DNA of 64,000 nt from Pusillimonas sp. DMV24BSW_D (GCF_011388195.1 NZ_CP049990.1:1488001-1552000), one strand, 5' to 3'. Shown: positions 24,502 through 33,604, counted from the first letter of the stretch. The notes: generated by a model from the sequence alone, not told the origin. Program-made: numbers and translations.

Positions 24502-26794
24502 GATTCGCTCCTTCATTGCGTTTGTCGCGCAATGCTGCGAGAACTTTTTCGGGCGTGATGGGCAGCGAGTTGATACGCACTCCAATGGCATCGTAAACCG
24601 CGTTTGCGATGGCCGCCGCGCCGGGCAGAATGGCCGTCTCGCTCGCACCTTTCGCCCCATAAGGCCCGTTAGGGTCGTTCGATTCGATAATGCCGCTTTG
24701 CAGGGTAGGGACGGAATTAGCCGTTGGCATGTTGTAGTCGGCAAAGTTGCCGTTCATCAGGCGGCCGTCCTGGAAGTCGAGATTTTCATAGAGTGCCCAC
24801 CCGGTTGATTGGGCCGTGGCGCCCGAGGTTTGTCCGTGCACCGCCATGGGGTTCAAGGCTTTGCCGCAGTCATCCGAGGTGTAGCTCTGCACCAAGCGTA
24901 CTTGCCCGGTTTCAGTATCCACTTCCACTTCAACTGCCTGGGCGGCAAATGAATAGGCAGGTGCGACGTCGCCGTAATAGTTTTTGTCGGCCATGACAGT
25001 AGGCGGGTCGTAAGTGGCTTTGGCGTAGACACCCTCGCCGCCATGTCGGAATAAATGCAAACGCACTGCGTCGGGTAAAGATACTGACTTTTCCCGGTTG
25101 TTCTTGACGACAATGGCGCCGTTCTCGACCTTAAGGTCGGAGGCTTGAACGTTCAGTTTTTCTGCAACGACGGCAAACAGTTTTTCTCGTGCTTCACTGG
25201 CGGCCATGCGCACGGCATTCCCAGCGATAATGGTGACGCGCGATGCAATGGCGCCGATACCGAACGGTGATACGTCGCTGTCCGGTTGCGATACGGTGAC
25301 GTGGCTGATTGGAATGCCCAGTTCATGCGCACAGACTTGTGCCATCATGGTAGTGGCGCCTTGCCCCATATCCGACTCGGCCGATAAAAGTGTCACCCGG
25401 CCATCCTCGTTCATTTTTACCACGGCGGTGGAACCGTCCCAATTGCCTAATTGCCGATTGGCACTCACGTGAATGCCGGCTGCAACCCCCAACCCGCGCT
25501 TAATTGCTGCTGTGTGAGGGACCGATTTATTGGAACCACGTTTATCGGCCCATCCAATGGCTTCAGTGGACTGCTTGATGCAGTCGGACAGCCCGCAACT
25601 GCGCATGACCCAACCATGCACGCTGGTGTCGCCCGTTTGGATGGCATTGCGCAATTGCATTTCAACTGGGTCCATGCCAATTTTTTCAGCCAACATCGTA
25701 AGGTGGCTATTCAACGGGAAAGCCATTTGCTGGCCGCCGAAACCCCGGAATGCGCCGCTGGGGATATGATTGGTGTAAACCAGCTTGCCGCGTGCCCGTA
25801 CGTTTTCGATGCGGTGCATTGAGTCGCTGCGCATGGAAGTAACGTGAATAACATGTGAGGCCAGCCCTGTGTAGGCGCCGTTGTTGCCGATAATCATGGA
25901 GTCTTTGGCAACGATGAGGCCCTCTTTTGAAACCCCCATGCGAAGCCAAACGGTGGCGCCCATGCTGGTTGGGGCGCCCAGGAAGTCTTCAAGCCGCGTG
26001 TTTACCAAACGCACCGGCTTGCCGGTTTTCAATGCCAGCAGCGCCGCAATGGGTGTGTTGGCATCTTCAACGGCTTTGGCGCCAAACGCGCCGCCTGTTA
26101 TGGTTTGAATGAATCGAACGCGTGAATGAGGGACATCAAGCGCTTCGGCAAGGCGCGAGCGCGACATAAATACAGATTGTGTGGGTGCCCAAACGGTAAT
26201 GCGACCATCGCCGTCGACGGCGGCCAGGGTGCCCATAGGCTCCAGATAACCCGGGTATTGGGGAGGCATTTCATACGTGGCTTCGTAAATAGCGGCTGCT
26301 GAATCAAAGCCTTTGTCCACGTTACCCCGGTCAACATGGGTTTCATAAGCGATATTGCCGGTTCCGTCGTGAATTTCAATGGCGCCCGGCTCCAACGCGG
26401 AAAAGGGGTCTAGCAAAGTGGGTAGCTCTTCGTACTCAACGCGAATAAGCTCAAGCGCGTCTCGCGCGATTTCATCACTGACGGCGGCGACGGCGGCCAC
26501 TTCCTCGCCTGCAAACCGGACTTTGCCGGCGGCAAGAATACGCCGCTCTTTACGTGCAGAGCCCCACATGCGGGTGGGGGTGTCTTCGCCTGTAAGGACG
26601 GCTTTGACACCTTTGAGTGCTCTGGCACGCGAGGTGTCGATGCTAATGATTCGCGCGTGGGGATAAGGGCTGCGCAATACTTTGCCGTGTAGCATGCCTG
26701 CCATTTTCAGATCGCCCGCATATTGGGCTGTACCGGAAACTTTGGTGCGGGCAGTTACTTGCGGAATGCGTGCGCCGATAATGGATTCGCTCAT
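24494..26794 (-). CDS. Molybdenum hydroxylase, molybdopterin-binding large subunit
   Basis: The 766-residue catalytic subunit of the xanthine dehydrogenase family. The N-terminal a/b hammerhead begins near residue 15, GGAFGAKAVED is a pterin motif, and the active-site loop reads SGAFRGFGGQQM. That is unlike the CO dehydrogenase form I loop AYxCSFR, so this is not a true CO oxidiser. The catalytic Glu lies in PYGAKGASETAIL near the C-terminus. The substrate is probably an aromatic or N-heterocyclic compound, but it cannot be read from sequence. The start at 26794 has GGGAG 8 bp upstream; an earlier in-frame start at 26833 lacks this. First gene of the operon. Confidence 0.92.
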   Translation of the reverse strand: MSESIIGARIPQVTARTKVSGTAQYAGDLKMAGMLHGKVLRSPYPHARIISIDTSRARALKGVKAVLTGEDTPTRMWGSARKERRILAAGKVRFAGEEVAAVAAVSDEIARDALELIRVEYEELPTLLDPFSALEPGAIEIHDGTGNIAYETHVDRGNVDKGFDSAAAIYEATYEMPPQYPGYLEPMGTLAAVDGDGRITVWAPTQSVFMSRSRLAEALDVPHSRVRFIQTITGGAFGAKAVEDANTPIAALLALKTGKPVRLVNTRLEDFLGAPTSMGATVWLRMGVSKEGLIVAKDSMIIGNNGAYTGLASHVIHVTSMRSDSMHRIENVRARGKLVYTNHIPSGAFRGFGGQQMAFPLNSHLTMLAEKIGMDPVEMQLRNAIQTGDTSVHGWVMRSCGLSDCIKQSTEAIGWADKRGSNKSVPHTAAIKRGLGVAAGIHVSANRQLGNWDGSTAVVKMNEDGRVTLLSAESDMGQGATTMMAQVCAHELGIPISHVTVSQPDSDVSPFGIGAIASRVTIIAGNAVRMAASEAREKLFAVVAEKLNVQASDLKVENGAIVVKNNREKSVSLPDAVRLHLFRHGGEGVYAKATYDPPTVMADKNYYGDVAPAYSFAAQAVEVEVDTETGQVRLVQSYTSDDCGKALNPMAVHGQTSGATAQSTGWALYENLDFQDGRLMNGNFADYNMPTANSVPTLQSGIIESNDPNGPYGAKGASETAILPGAAAIANAVYDAIGVRINSLPITPEKVLAALRDKRNEGANHA

Positions 26795-26829
26795 GGTGCA
26801 AGCTCCCTGTGTCATATGATTGTAGGCGC

Positions 26830-26859
26830 ACATTAGCGCGAATTATGTTGATGTGTCAA
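26830..26859 (-). promoter_or_regulatory. Promoter of the molybdenum hydroxylase operon
   Basis: On the minus strand a perfect TTGACA (26854-26859) and TAATGT (26830-26835) are 18 bp apart. The predicted start is about 26823, giving a leader of about 30 nt that ends in the GGGAG ribosome-binding site before the ATG at 26794. Confidence 0.7.
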
Positions 26860-26863
26860 CATA
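26844..26863. promoter_or_regulatory. Probable MarR operator
   Basis: A perfect inverted repeat TATGTTGA-TGTG-TCAACATA, 20 bp long, with size and symmetry typical of MarR-family operators. It covers the -35 box of the hydroxylase promoter, so binding would block RNA polymerase. The adjacent MarR gene (35 bp upstream) is the obvious candidate regulator. Confidence 0.7.
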
Positions 26864-26897
26864 GGATAAACATCAATTAAATTGTTTTTGAAAAACT

Positions 26898-27428
26898 TTA
26901 ATCGAGTGTCAGTTTTCCGTTATCGCAGGCTTCATGCAGCTTCATGAGCGCGGAATACATTATTTCGCGTTCGGTTTTGGTCAGTTGCGCCAGGACGGCG
27001 GCCTGCAATCGTTGGGCCACCGGCATGACGATTTCATGTTTGGTCAGTCCAGCATGTGTAATTTCACAGATCAGTTTTTTCTTGTGGCCGCCCGGTTCCG
27101 GCTGAACTTTGCAGAAGCCGTGTTGCTCGAGCGCGCGCAAGGTCCGGCTGACCAAAGCTTTATCGGAGCCCGACAAGGCCACCAACTCGCTGAATGGAAT
27201 GGGTGCAAATCGCGCCAATAGCGATAATAACCGCCACTCAGAAACCGTCAGGCCATATTTTTCTGCGTATTTGGTTGTGACCTCACGTCGCAAGGAGTTG
27301 GCCAACTGCACGATGACAGTACTGGGGAATTGGTCAACCGTCAGGTTATGACCGTCTTCCTGTACATTTGTCCATGGGCAGTTGTCGGGGTTCGGGCGAA
27401 TGCTGCGCCCTTTAGGTTTGGTGTCCAT
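26898..27428 (-). CDS. MarR-family transcriptional regulator
   Basis: A 176-residue winged-helix regulator. The DNA-binding part includes LTVSEWRLLSLLARFAPIPF, SELVALSGSDKALVSRTLRAL and HGFCKVQPEPGGHKKKL (wing), flanked by the helices of the dimer interface. MarR proteins usually repress a neighbouring catabolic operon until an aromatic ligand binds. It lies upstream of the hydroxylase operon on the same strand, with a 20-bp palindrome over the promoter between them. The start is uncertain: the ATG at 27428 lacks a good ribosome-binding site, and a TTG at 27587 would add 53 residues of unlikely composition. Confidence 0.88.
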   Translation of the reverse strand: MDTKPKGRSIRPNPDNCPWTNVQEDGHNLTVDQFPSTVIVQLANSLRREVTTKYAEKYGLTVSEWRLLSLLARFAPIPFSELVALSGSDKALVSRTLRALEQHGFCKVQPEPGGHKKKLICEITHAGLTKHEIVMPVAQRLQAAVLAQLTKTEREIMYSALMKLHEACDNGKLTLD

Positions 27429-27599
27429 GCAGGGTTCTGTTTTAGAAGTGGGTAGGCAATGTCCGCCATTGCAAAGCAAAGAGTGTAATGTGTCCGCTGG
27501 GCGGCAGCAAACAAGTCGGTACATTGGGCCTGCAGTGCGATAACCAGGTTCAACGACGGCATGTAAAATGAGTTCAACCTTTTCCAATTGGGGGAATGC

Positions 27600-29021
27600 A
27601 TGTCGTTTTATGACGAGATGTGGGTGAATCCGGGCGTGACTAAGCCGGCGGTTCGTTCACACTACCAAGCGTTTGAGTCTTGGCTGAAAGAGCAGGCGTT
27701 CCAGGATATTACCCATAAAAGGGAAGAAGCCGAGCTTATTTTTCAGCAGGTTGGTATCACGTTTGCCGTGTACGGTGATCAGGCGGGTACCGAGCGTACG
27801 ATACCTTTTGATATTATTCCGCGCATCTTTCCCGCAGCCGAATGGGCCTTGCTTGAAGAAGGCTTGCGTCAGCGTGTTACGGCATTGAATATGTTTTTGC
27901 ACGATATCTATCACGAGCAAAATATTCTGCGCGCCAATCGTATTCCTGAGGATCTGGTTCTTGCCAATACGCAGTTTCGTCCCGAAATGGTGGGTGTGGA
28001 TGTACCCCACAATATTTATGCGCACATTGCCGGAATTGATATTGTTCGCGCGGGAAGTGGTGAATTTTATGTGCTTGAAGACAACCTTCGCGTGCCTTCC
28101 GGAGTGAGCTACATGCTTGAAAACAGGCGCATGATGATGCGCCTGTTTCCCGAACTTTTTGCGTCCAACCGAATTACACCGATAGCGCATTATCCCAGTT
28201 TGTTGCTAGATGCCTTAACCAGCGCGGAACCGGGGGGAGTGGACGACCCCACAATGGTGGTTCTTACGCCCGGCATGTATAACTCGGCCTATTTCGAGCA
28301 CGCTTTTTTGGCTCAGCAAATGGGTGTCGAACTGGTTGAGGGGTCAGATCTTTTTGTGAAAGATAATTATTTATATATGCGCACTACGCGGGGTCCTCAG
28401 CGGGTTGACGTTATTTATCGCCGTGTTGATGACGACTTTCTTGACCCGGCCGTTTTTCGGGAAGACTCACAACTGGGTGTTAAAGGTCTGATGTCGGTTT
28501 ACCGTGCGGGTAATGTAACGCTCTGCAATGCAATTGGAACGGGTATCGCCGATGACAAGTCGGTGTACCCCTATGTACCGGACATGATTCAGTTTTATTT
28601 GGGCGAAAAGCCCTTGTTGAAGAACGTCGAAACCTTTGTGTGCCGACGTCCGGAAGATCTCAGTTATGTATTGGCGAATTTATCCAATTTGGTTGTTAAA
28701 GAAACGCATGGGGCCGGAGGGTACGGTATGCTGGTTGGGCCTTACGCAACAAAAAAAGAGCTTGATACATTTAGTAGCCTGATTAAGGCCGATCCGACCC
28801 GTTATATTGCGCAACCCACTCTGGCGCTTTCTACATGCCCCACCTTTGTGGAAGAAGGGGTTGCCCCGCGTCACATCGATTTGCGTCCTTTCGTTTTAAC
28901 GGGCTCGAAACGCATTTCCATGGTGCAAGGTGGGCTGACACGTGTAGCACTAAAAAAAGGGTCGTTGGTGGTTAACTCGTCGCAAGGCGGCGGAACCAAA
29001 GATACCTGGGTTGTAAGTTAA
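27600..29021 (+). CDS. Circularly permuted ATP-grasp protein (DUF404/DUF407 type)
   Basis: A 473-residue member of the circularly permuted ATP-grasp type 2 family. Seen are a conserved N-terminal block with YDEMW and GITFAVYGDQAGTERTIPFD, the middle block EFYVLEDNLRVPSGVSYMLENR, and a glycine-rich nucleotide loop VVKETHGAGGYGMLVGP (about 363-379) near the C-terminus, as expected for permutation. ATP-grasp enzymes join a carboxylate to an amine through an acyl-phosphate, so this is a predicted peptide or amide ligase. The start at 27600 has GGGGGA before it. It opens a four-gene operon with alpha-E and transglutaminase genes; a TAAAAT at 27564 is a possible -10. Confidence 0.92.
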   Translation: MSFYDEMWVNPGVTKPAVRSHYQAFESWLKEQAFQDITHKREEAELIFQQVGITFAVYGDQAGTERTIPFDIIPRIFPAAEWALLEEGLRQRVTALNMFLHDIYHEQNILRANRIPEDLVLANTQFRPEMVGVDVPHNIYAHIAGIDIVRAGSGEFYVLEDNLRVPSGVSYMLENRRMMMRLFPELFASNRITPIAHYPSLLLDALTSAEPGGVDDPTMVVLTPGMYNSAYFEHAFLAQQMGVELVEGSDLFVKDNYLYMRTTRGPQRVDVIYRRVDDDFLDPAVFREDSQLGVKGLMSVYRAGNVTLCNAIGTGIADDKSVYPYVPDMIQFYLGEKPLLKNVETFVCRRPEDLSYVLANLSNLVVKETHGAGGYGMLVGPYATKKELDTFSSLIKADPTRYIAQPTLALSTCPTFVEEGVAPRHIDLRPFVLTGSKRISMVQGGLTRVALKKGSLVVNSSQGGGTKDTWVVS

Positions 29022-29055
29022 GCGGCACACAACTGCCAAAGATGCGAGGGCAAGC

Positions 29056-30009
29056 ATGTTAAGTCGGACTGCAGACCATTTTTTCTGGATGGCACGTTAT
29101 GCGGAACGTGCCGAGAACACCGCCCGAATGCTGGAAGTAAGTTATCAAACAGCGCTGCTGAACACGATCGATCAGTATGTAGAGGGAAATTGGCGCGGTG
29201 TATTGGAAATTTCCGAGTTGTCCGACCAGTACTTCGCGACATTTGCGCGTGCCTCGGCAACTGATGTCATCGATTTTATGGTGCAAGATCCCGATAACCC
29301 GTCCTCGATGTTGAGTTGCATTCGCGCAGCCCGGGAGAATGCCCGCGCGGTGCGTGGTGTTTTGCCTACGGAGGTGTGGGAAACGCTTAATGGAACTTGG
29401 CTTGACATGAACAAAATGCTTAAAGGTCGAGTTTTGCAAAAAGATCCGGTACGCTTGTTTGACTGGATTAAATTGCGCTCCCATTTATTGCGTGGTGTTC
29501 AGGTTGGAACGATGTTGCGTGATGAGGCTTATCACTTCACGCGTTTAGGGACTTTTCTGGAACGTGCAGACAATACTGCTCGAATTCTTGACGTTAAATT
29601 TCAGCGGGGGACTCCGCACGATTCGGCAGGTAGCCAGGTTGACGTGTCAGCAGAGTTTTACTATTGGGCATCATTGTTGCGTTCGCTTTCCGGCTTTGAA
29701 ATCTACCGCCGTCTTTATCGTGATGCCATTAGTTCGCGTGCGGTAGTTGAGTTGCTGGTACTGCGTGAAGACATGCCACGCTCTTTGACATCGTGCACAG
29801 GAAACGTAGCCAAAATGGTGGCGTCTTTGCACGACTCGTCTTCTCACACAACGGTCAAGATGGCAGGGCGGCTCTATGCCGACTTAAAATACGGCTCGGT
29901 CAGTGAAATCTTTGCGACTGGTTTGCATGGATACCTTGAAACTTATCTTTCGCGTGTAAATGAGTTGGGTGAACGAATTAGCCGAGATTTTCTGGTTCCG
30001 TTCAAATGA
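29056..30009 (+). CDS. Alpha-E domain protein (DUF403)
   Basis: A 317-residue, almost all-helical protein of the alpha-E family. It opens with the family signature SRTADHFFWMARYAERAENTARML (split here as SRTADHFFWMARYAER at residues 3-18 and AENTARML at 19-26) and later has AYHFTRLGTFLERADNTARILD and SLPxSL-like elements. The family occurs almost only with circularly permuted ATP-grasp proteins and transglutaminases; its biochemical role is unknown. It starts 34 bp after the ATP-grasp gene and overlaps the next gene by 4 bp (ATGA). Confidence 0.9.
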   Translation: MLSRTADHFFWMARYAERAENTARMLEVSYQTALLNTIDQYVEGNWRGVLEISELSDQYFATFARASATDVIDFMVQDPDNPSSMLSCIRAARENARAVRGVLPTEVWETLNGTWLDMNKMLKGRVLQKDPVRLFDWIKLRSHLLRGVQVGTMLRDEAYHFTRLGTFLERADNTARILDVKFQRGTPHDSAGSQVDVSAEFYYWASLLRSLSGFEIYRRLYRDAISSRAVVELLVLREDMPRSLTSCTGNVAKMVASLHDSSSHTTVKMAGRLYADLKYGSVSEIFATGLHGYLETYLSRVNELGERISRDFLVPFK

Positions 30010-32564
30010 GACAAGACGCATTACTTAACCAGTATTTGAATCATGCCGGTCACTACAATGAACTGCTGGATCAACATGGTGCTGTAAGACCTCATTGGGT
30101 ACCGCTTGTGCGCCAGTTGGAGGGCTTCGCTGAAAATTCTTTTCAGGAGCATATCGATCTTGTAGCTGAACGGCTACGCAGTTTTGGACTCAGTTATAAC
30201 GCTTATTCCGAAGTTGAAGGGTTGTATCAGCCCTGGCGTTTAAGTTTGGTGCCGGTAGCGGTTGAGCAGGACGAATGGGCCACGATTGCCGGCGCGATCG
30301 CGCAACGGGCAAAGCTGTTGGATTACATTTTGTCGGATATTTATGGCGAGCAACAGCTTTTGTCGAATAGCGATATTCCGGCCACTTTAGTGCTTGGTCA
30401 AAAAGGGTACTTGTGGCCCTGTCAGTATTTGCTTCCCAGCGACACCCCGAAATTGCACCTTTATGCGGCCGATATTGCACGTTGCGCCGACGGGCGCTGG
30501 AAATTAATTGCCGACTACACACAAGACTGCCGGGGGGCTGGGTTCGCTTTGCAGAATCGTCAAATCGTAGCGCCCCTTCTTGCCGAAGCATTTTCCGCCT
30601 CACATGTTCGACACCAAACAGCCTTTTATGAAACATTGCAGCAGACGCTTAAGCACTATGCAGCGAATCGTGCTGATAACCCAATCGTCGTTCTTTTGTC
30701 GCCGGGTCCGGAACACGATCTTTATTTTGAGCATGCCTATTTGTCGAGTCAGTTGGGCTTCCCGTTGGTCGAAAGCGCCGATCTGACAGTGCGAGACGAC
30801 TTTTTATATATGAAAACACTACGGGGCTTGAGAAAAGTCCATGTGGTTTTGCGTTGCATGAACGATCGGGAGTGTGACCCGATGGAACTGGATGCGGGGT
30901 CAATGTTGGGTGTGCCCGGGCTGGTTCATGCGATTCGGCAAGGCAATCTGATTATGGCAAATGCGCTGGGTAGTGGTGTGCTTGAATCGCCCGGCTTGCA
31001 AGCGTATTTGCCGGGTTTGTGCAGCAAGGTACTTGGTGAGCCATTGAAAATGCCGTCGGTGCAAACATGGTGGTGCGGAGACGCCGGTTCGCTGGACTAC
31101 GTGTTGGCTCATTTAAATGATCTGGTTATTAAACCTGCGTTCACAGGCATGAGGCAGGATACGGTTTTGGTAGGTGCTTTGAGCCAAAAAGAACAGCAGT
31201 CACTTCGTGAAAGTATTGAGGCGCAACCCCAGGCGTATGTCGCGCATGAGGCGTTGGATCTGGCGCTGACCCCCGATATTGCCGATGCCGGGTCAGCGTC
31301 TTTGGATGCTTACCCCTATCTGGTGCGTGTTTTTGCCGTGGCCAGGCCGGATGGAACTTATGCCGTCATGCCCGGCGGCATAGCGCATGTGGGTTATGAC
31401 CGTAGCCAAACGTTGATTTCTCGTCGTAATCAGGGGGCGAGCAAGGATGTCTGGGTAACCCAGGTATCCTTGTCCGCCAAAAAAGGGCTTTCGAATGGCG
31501 AGGGTCCTGACCCCGCTGACGCCCAAATAGCTTCGGACCTGAGTCTGGAAGATTTGCTGGCCTCTCATGTCGATGTTTCAGCGCGTGTCGGTGACAACCT
31601 TTTTTGGATGGGGCGCTATGGCGCACGTTGTGAGCATGTTGTGCGTTGTCTGCAATTACTGGCGGGTTTGGTGGGCAATGACACGCAAATTGATCAACAA
31701 AAAGTGGCATTGGTGCACAAGTTGTGTGAGCAAATGTTCATTATGCAGGCCGGGCCGGCCGTCCACCACCCAACGCAGGGAGCGCTCGACTTGCTTCGAG
31801 CTGCGGTTTCCCAGTCCGACGCTGTTGAGTCTTTGGTAAACAATGTTTATCGACTTTATTTTTGTGGGTGGAATGTTAAAGAGCGGCTCTCGCAAGACAA
31901 TTGGCTGGTGATCAGCAAAATGCGAAATTCGGTGGCAGTGATGCCGCGTTCATTGCCTGCGGTGCAGTCGCATCTCGATAACCTGGCGTTAATGTGCGCC
32001 TCGTTGGGCGGGTTTGTGCATGAGCAGATGACGCGCGACGACGGCTGGTCGTTCCTTGAACTGGGAAGGGTGGTTGAGCGGCTGCGCCATGCCGGACAGG
32101 TGATGGCATATTTTTTGCAGCTTCCCTCTGCCGAACAAAAGATTTTTGAGGGTAGTGCCCTGAGACTGTTGAACAGTGTGGTGACGTATCGCGCCCGCTA
32201 TCGACGGGAGCCGGAGTTGCTGTCGGTTATTTACATCACTTTGTTTGATCCGACCAACCCGCATTCGCTGAAATATCAGTGTGAAAAAATTCGTTCCCGC
32301 TTGAACGATTTTGAACTAAACGGTGGGCAATCCGTTGCGCTACTGGACACCTTGGGTGAGCAGTTGCAATCGTTTGATCTGGGCCAGTTTGTTGCGCCTC
32401 AAGTGGATCATCGTCTGGTTTGCGAACGTTTGGTTGGGTTATGTGAACTAGCGCAAAAATTGGTGGATACGTTAACGCGTGACATCAGTCGGCAGTACTT
32501 CTTACTCGCAGACCATTATCACGATAATGACGTGGTCGATGTGCGTAACGAGGTGGCGTCATGA
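30006..32564 (+). CDS. ATP-grasp / alpha-E fusion protein
   Basis: An 852-residue fusion. Residues 1 to about 480 repeat the circularly permuted ATP-grasp domain of the first gene (GLSYNAYSEVEGLYQPWRLSLVP-type start, GFALQNRQIVAPLL, LLSPGPEHDLYFEHAYL, nucleotide loop near LNDLVIKPAF). Residues about 525 to 835 repeat the alpha-E domain, beginning ARVGDNLFWMGRYGARCEH. A variable linker joins them. The fusion suggests that the two domains act as one unit and that the operon holds a diverged duplicate of the pair. The glycine-rich loop is less canonical than in the first protein, so it may be a partner subunit. It overlaps both neighbours by 4 bp. Confidence 0.9.
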   Translation: MRQDALLNQYLNHAGHYNELLDQHGAVRPHWVPLVRQLEGFAENSFQEHIDLVAERLRSFGLSYNAYSEVEGLYQPWRLSLVPVAVEQDEWATIAGAIAQRAKLLDYILSDIYGEQQLLSNSDIPATLVLGQKGYLWPCQYLLPSDTPKLHLYAADIARCADGRWKLIADYTQDCRGAGFALQNRQIVAPLLAEAFSASHVRHQTAFYETLQQTLKHYAANRADNPIVVLLSPGPEHDLYFEHAYLSSQLGFPLVESADLTVRDDFLYMKTLRGLRKVHVVLRCMNDRECDPMELDAGSMLGVPGLVHAIRQGNLIMANALGSGVLESPGLQAYLPGLCSKVLGEPLKMPSVQTWWCGDAGSLDYVLAHLNDLVIKPAFTGMRQDTVLVGALSQKEQQSLRESIEAQPQAYVAHEALDLALTPDIADAGSASLDAYPYLVRVFAVARPDGTYAVMPGGIAHVGYDRSQTLISRRNQGASKDVWVTQVSLSAKKGLSNGEGPDPADAQIASDLSLEDLLASHVDVSARVGDNLFWMGRYGARCEHVVRCLQLLAGLVGNDTQIDQQKVALVHKLCEQMFIMQAGPAVHHPTQGALDLLRAAVSQSDAVESLVNNVYRLYFCGWNVKERLSQDNWLVISKMRNSVAVMPRSLPAVQSHLDNLALMCASLGGFVHEQMTRDDGWSFLELGRVVERLRHAGQVMAYFLQLPSAEQKIFEGSALRLLNSVVTYRARYRREPELLSVIYITLFDPTNPHSLKYQCEKIRSRLNDFELNGGQSVALLDTLGEQLQSFDLGQFVAPQVDHRLVCERLVGLCELAQKLVDTLTRDISRQYFLLADHYHDNDVVDVRNEVAS

Positions 32565-33505
32565 GTGTCAGTATGGTCTATCAGGTAATGCATGACACCT
32601 TATACCGCTATCAATTACCGGTCAGTTTGTCACGTCAGATTCTGCGCTTGACACCGCGGCAATTACCTTGGCAGGACGTGTATTCGTGTCACGTTGATAT
32701 TCAGCCACTACCGTCGCATATCCATACAATGCGCGACGCATTCGGCAATGAGGTTTTATTGTTTTGCCTGGAACAAGAGCATACTGAGCTTGAGTTCCGG
32801 TCGCGCTCCAGAGTTGAGGTTAAACCACGCTACTTGCCTGCTTCATCGGTTGATTTGCCGTTGGAGGAGGTGATTGATTTTTATCGATTTGCACCGGGTA
32901 AACGTTACTCGGCTTCGGATTTTGAGGCGATGAAGTTCTTGTACGAGTCGTCGCATGTTCGCGTTAAACGCGTGTTTGCTGATTGGACTCGGGAAATGAT
33001 GTTTCCCGGTCAATCTTTGTGTGGGCTTGTTCGGGCTTTGCAGAACAGAATTTATTCAGAGTTTACTTTTGATCCGGCGGCAACAACTGTGTCAACACCG
33101 GTAACCGACGTGTTCGATCATCGTAAAGGAGTGTGCCAGGACTTCGCGCATCTAATGTTGTCGTGTTTACGTTCGGTTGGTTTGGCTGCGCGTTATGTTA
33201 GTGGTTATATCCTTACGCACCCCCCGGAAGGGCAGGCTCGCCTGGTTGGGGCAGACGCGTCGCATGCCTGGGTGTCTGTTTATATGCCCGGCTTTGGATG
33301 GATTGATAGCGACCCCACCAACAATATTTTTGTGAATACCGAGCACATTACCTTAAGCTGGGGCCGTGATTATGCGGACATTTCCCCGGTGCGTGGCATG
33401 ATGATCGGCAGTGGCGCGCATACATTGGATATTGCTGTGACGGTCTGCCCTGAAAATGAATCAAAAATGGGGCTTAACACGCCACTGAGTCATTTTGAAC
33501 GCTGA
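32561..33505 (+). CDS. Transglutaminase-like cysteine protease-fold protein
   Basis: A 314-residue protein. The N-terminal 150 residues form a beta-sandwich-like region of the bacterial transglutaminase N type (HDTLYRYQLPVSLSRQILRLTP). The core has the Cys-His-Asp triad C192 in KGVCQDFAH, H235 in ASHAWVSVY and D251 in DSDPTNN. There is no signal peptide, so it acts in the cytoplasm. With ATP-grasp and alpha-E partners it may cut or transfer a peptide that the ligases build. It overlaps the fusion gene by 4 bp and ends the operon. Confidence 0.93.
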   Translation: MSVSMVYQVMHDTLYRYQLPVSLSRQILRLTPRQLPWQDVYSCHVDIQPLPSHIHTMRDAFGNEVLLFCLEQEHTELEFRSRSRVEVKPRYLPASSVDLPLEEVIDFYRFAPGKRYSASDFEAMKFLYESSHVRVKRVFADWTREMMFPGQSLCGLVRALQNRIYSEFTFDPAATTVSTPVTDVFDHRKGVCQDFAHLMLSCLRSVGLAARYVSGYILTHPPEGQARLVGADASHAWVSVYMPGFGWIDSDPTNNIFVNTEHITLSWGRDYADISPVRGMMIGSGAHTLDIAVTVCPENESKMGLNTPLSHFER

Positions 33506-33540
33506 ACGGTGTCGATAAACAACATTACTGACCCTGCGGT

Positions 33541-33569
33541 TTGCAATTCAGAATATAAATTGAAATAAT
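33541..33569 (+). promoter_or_regulatory. Promoter of the TonB receptor gene
   Basis: TTGCAA (33541-33546) and AATAAT (33564-33569) are 17 bp apart in a very AT-rich gap. The predicted start lies inside the Fur box that follows directly, as expected for iron-repressed genes. Confidence 0.5.
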
Positions 33570-33570
33570 T

Positions 33571-33589
33571 GATAATAATTTTCAATATC
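33571..33589 (+). promoter_or_regulatory. Fur box
   Basis: GATAATAATTTTCAATATC matches the 19-bp Fur consensus GATAATGATAATCATTATC at 15 positions. It lies 16 bp before the ATG of a TonB-dependent siderophore receptor. Fur itself is encoded at 7052-7468. Confidence 0.78.
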
Positions 33590-33604
33590 AATATCAACAT
33601 TATT

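Noticed and set aside
23622-24744. Longer versions of the FAD and 2Fe-2S subunits reaching into upstream genes
   Set aside because: The extra N-terminal residues do not resemble the families, and AAGGAG sites mark the downstream ATGs at 24501 and 23621.
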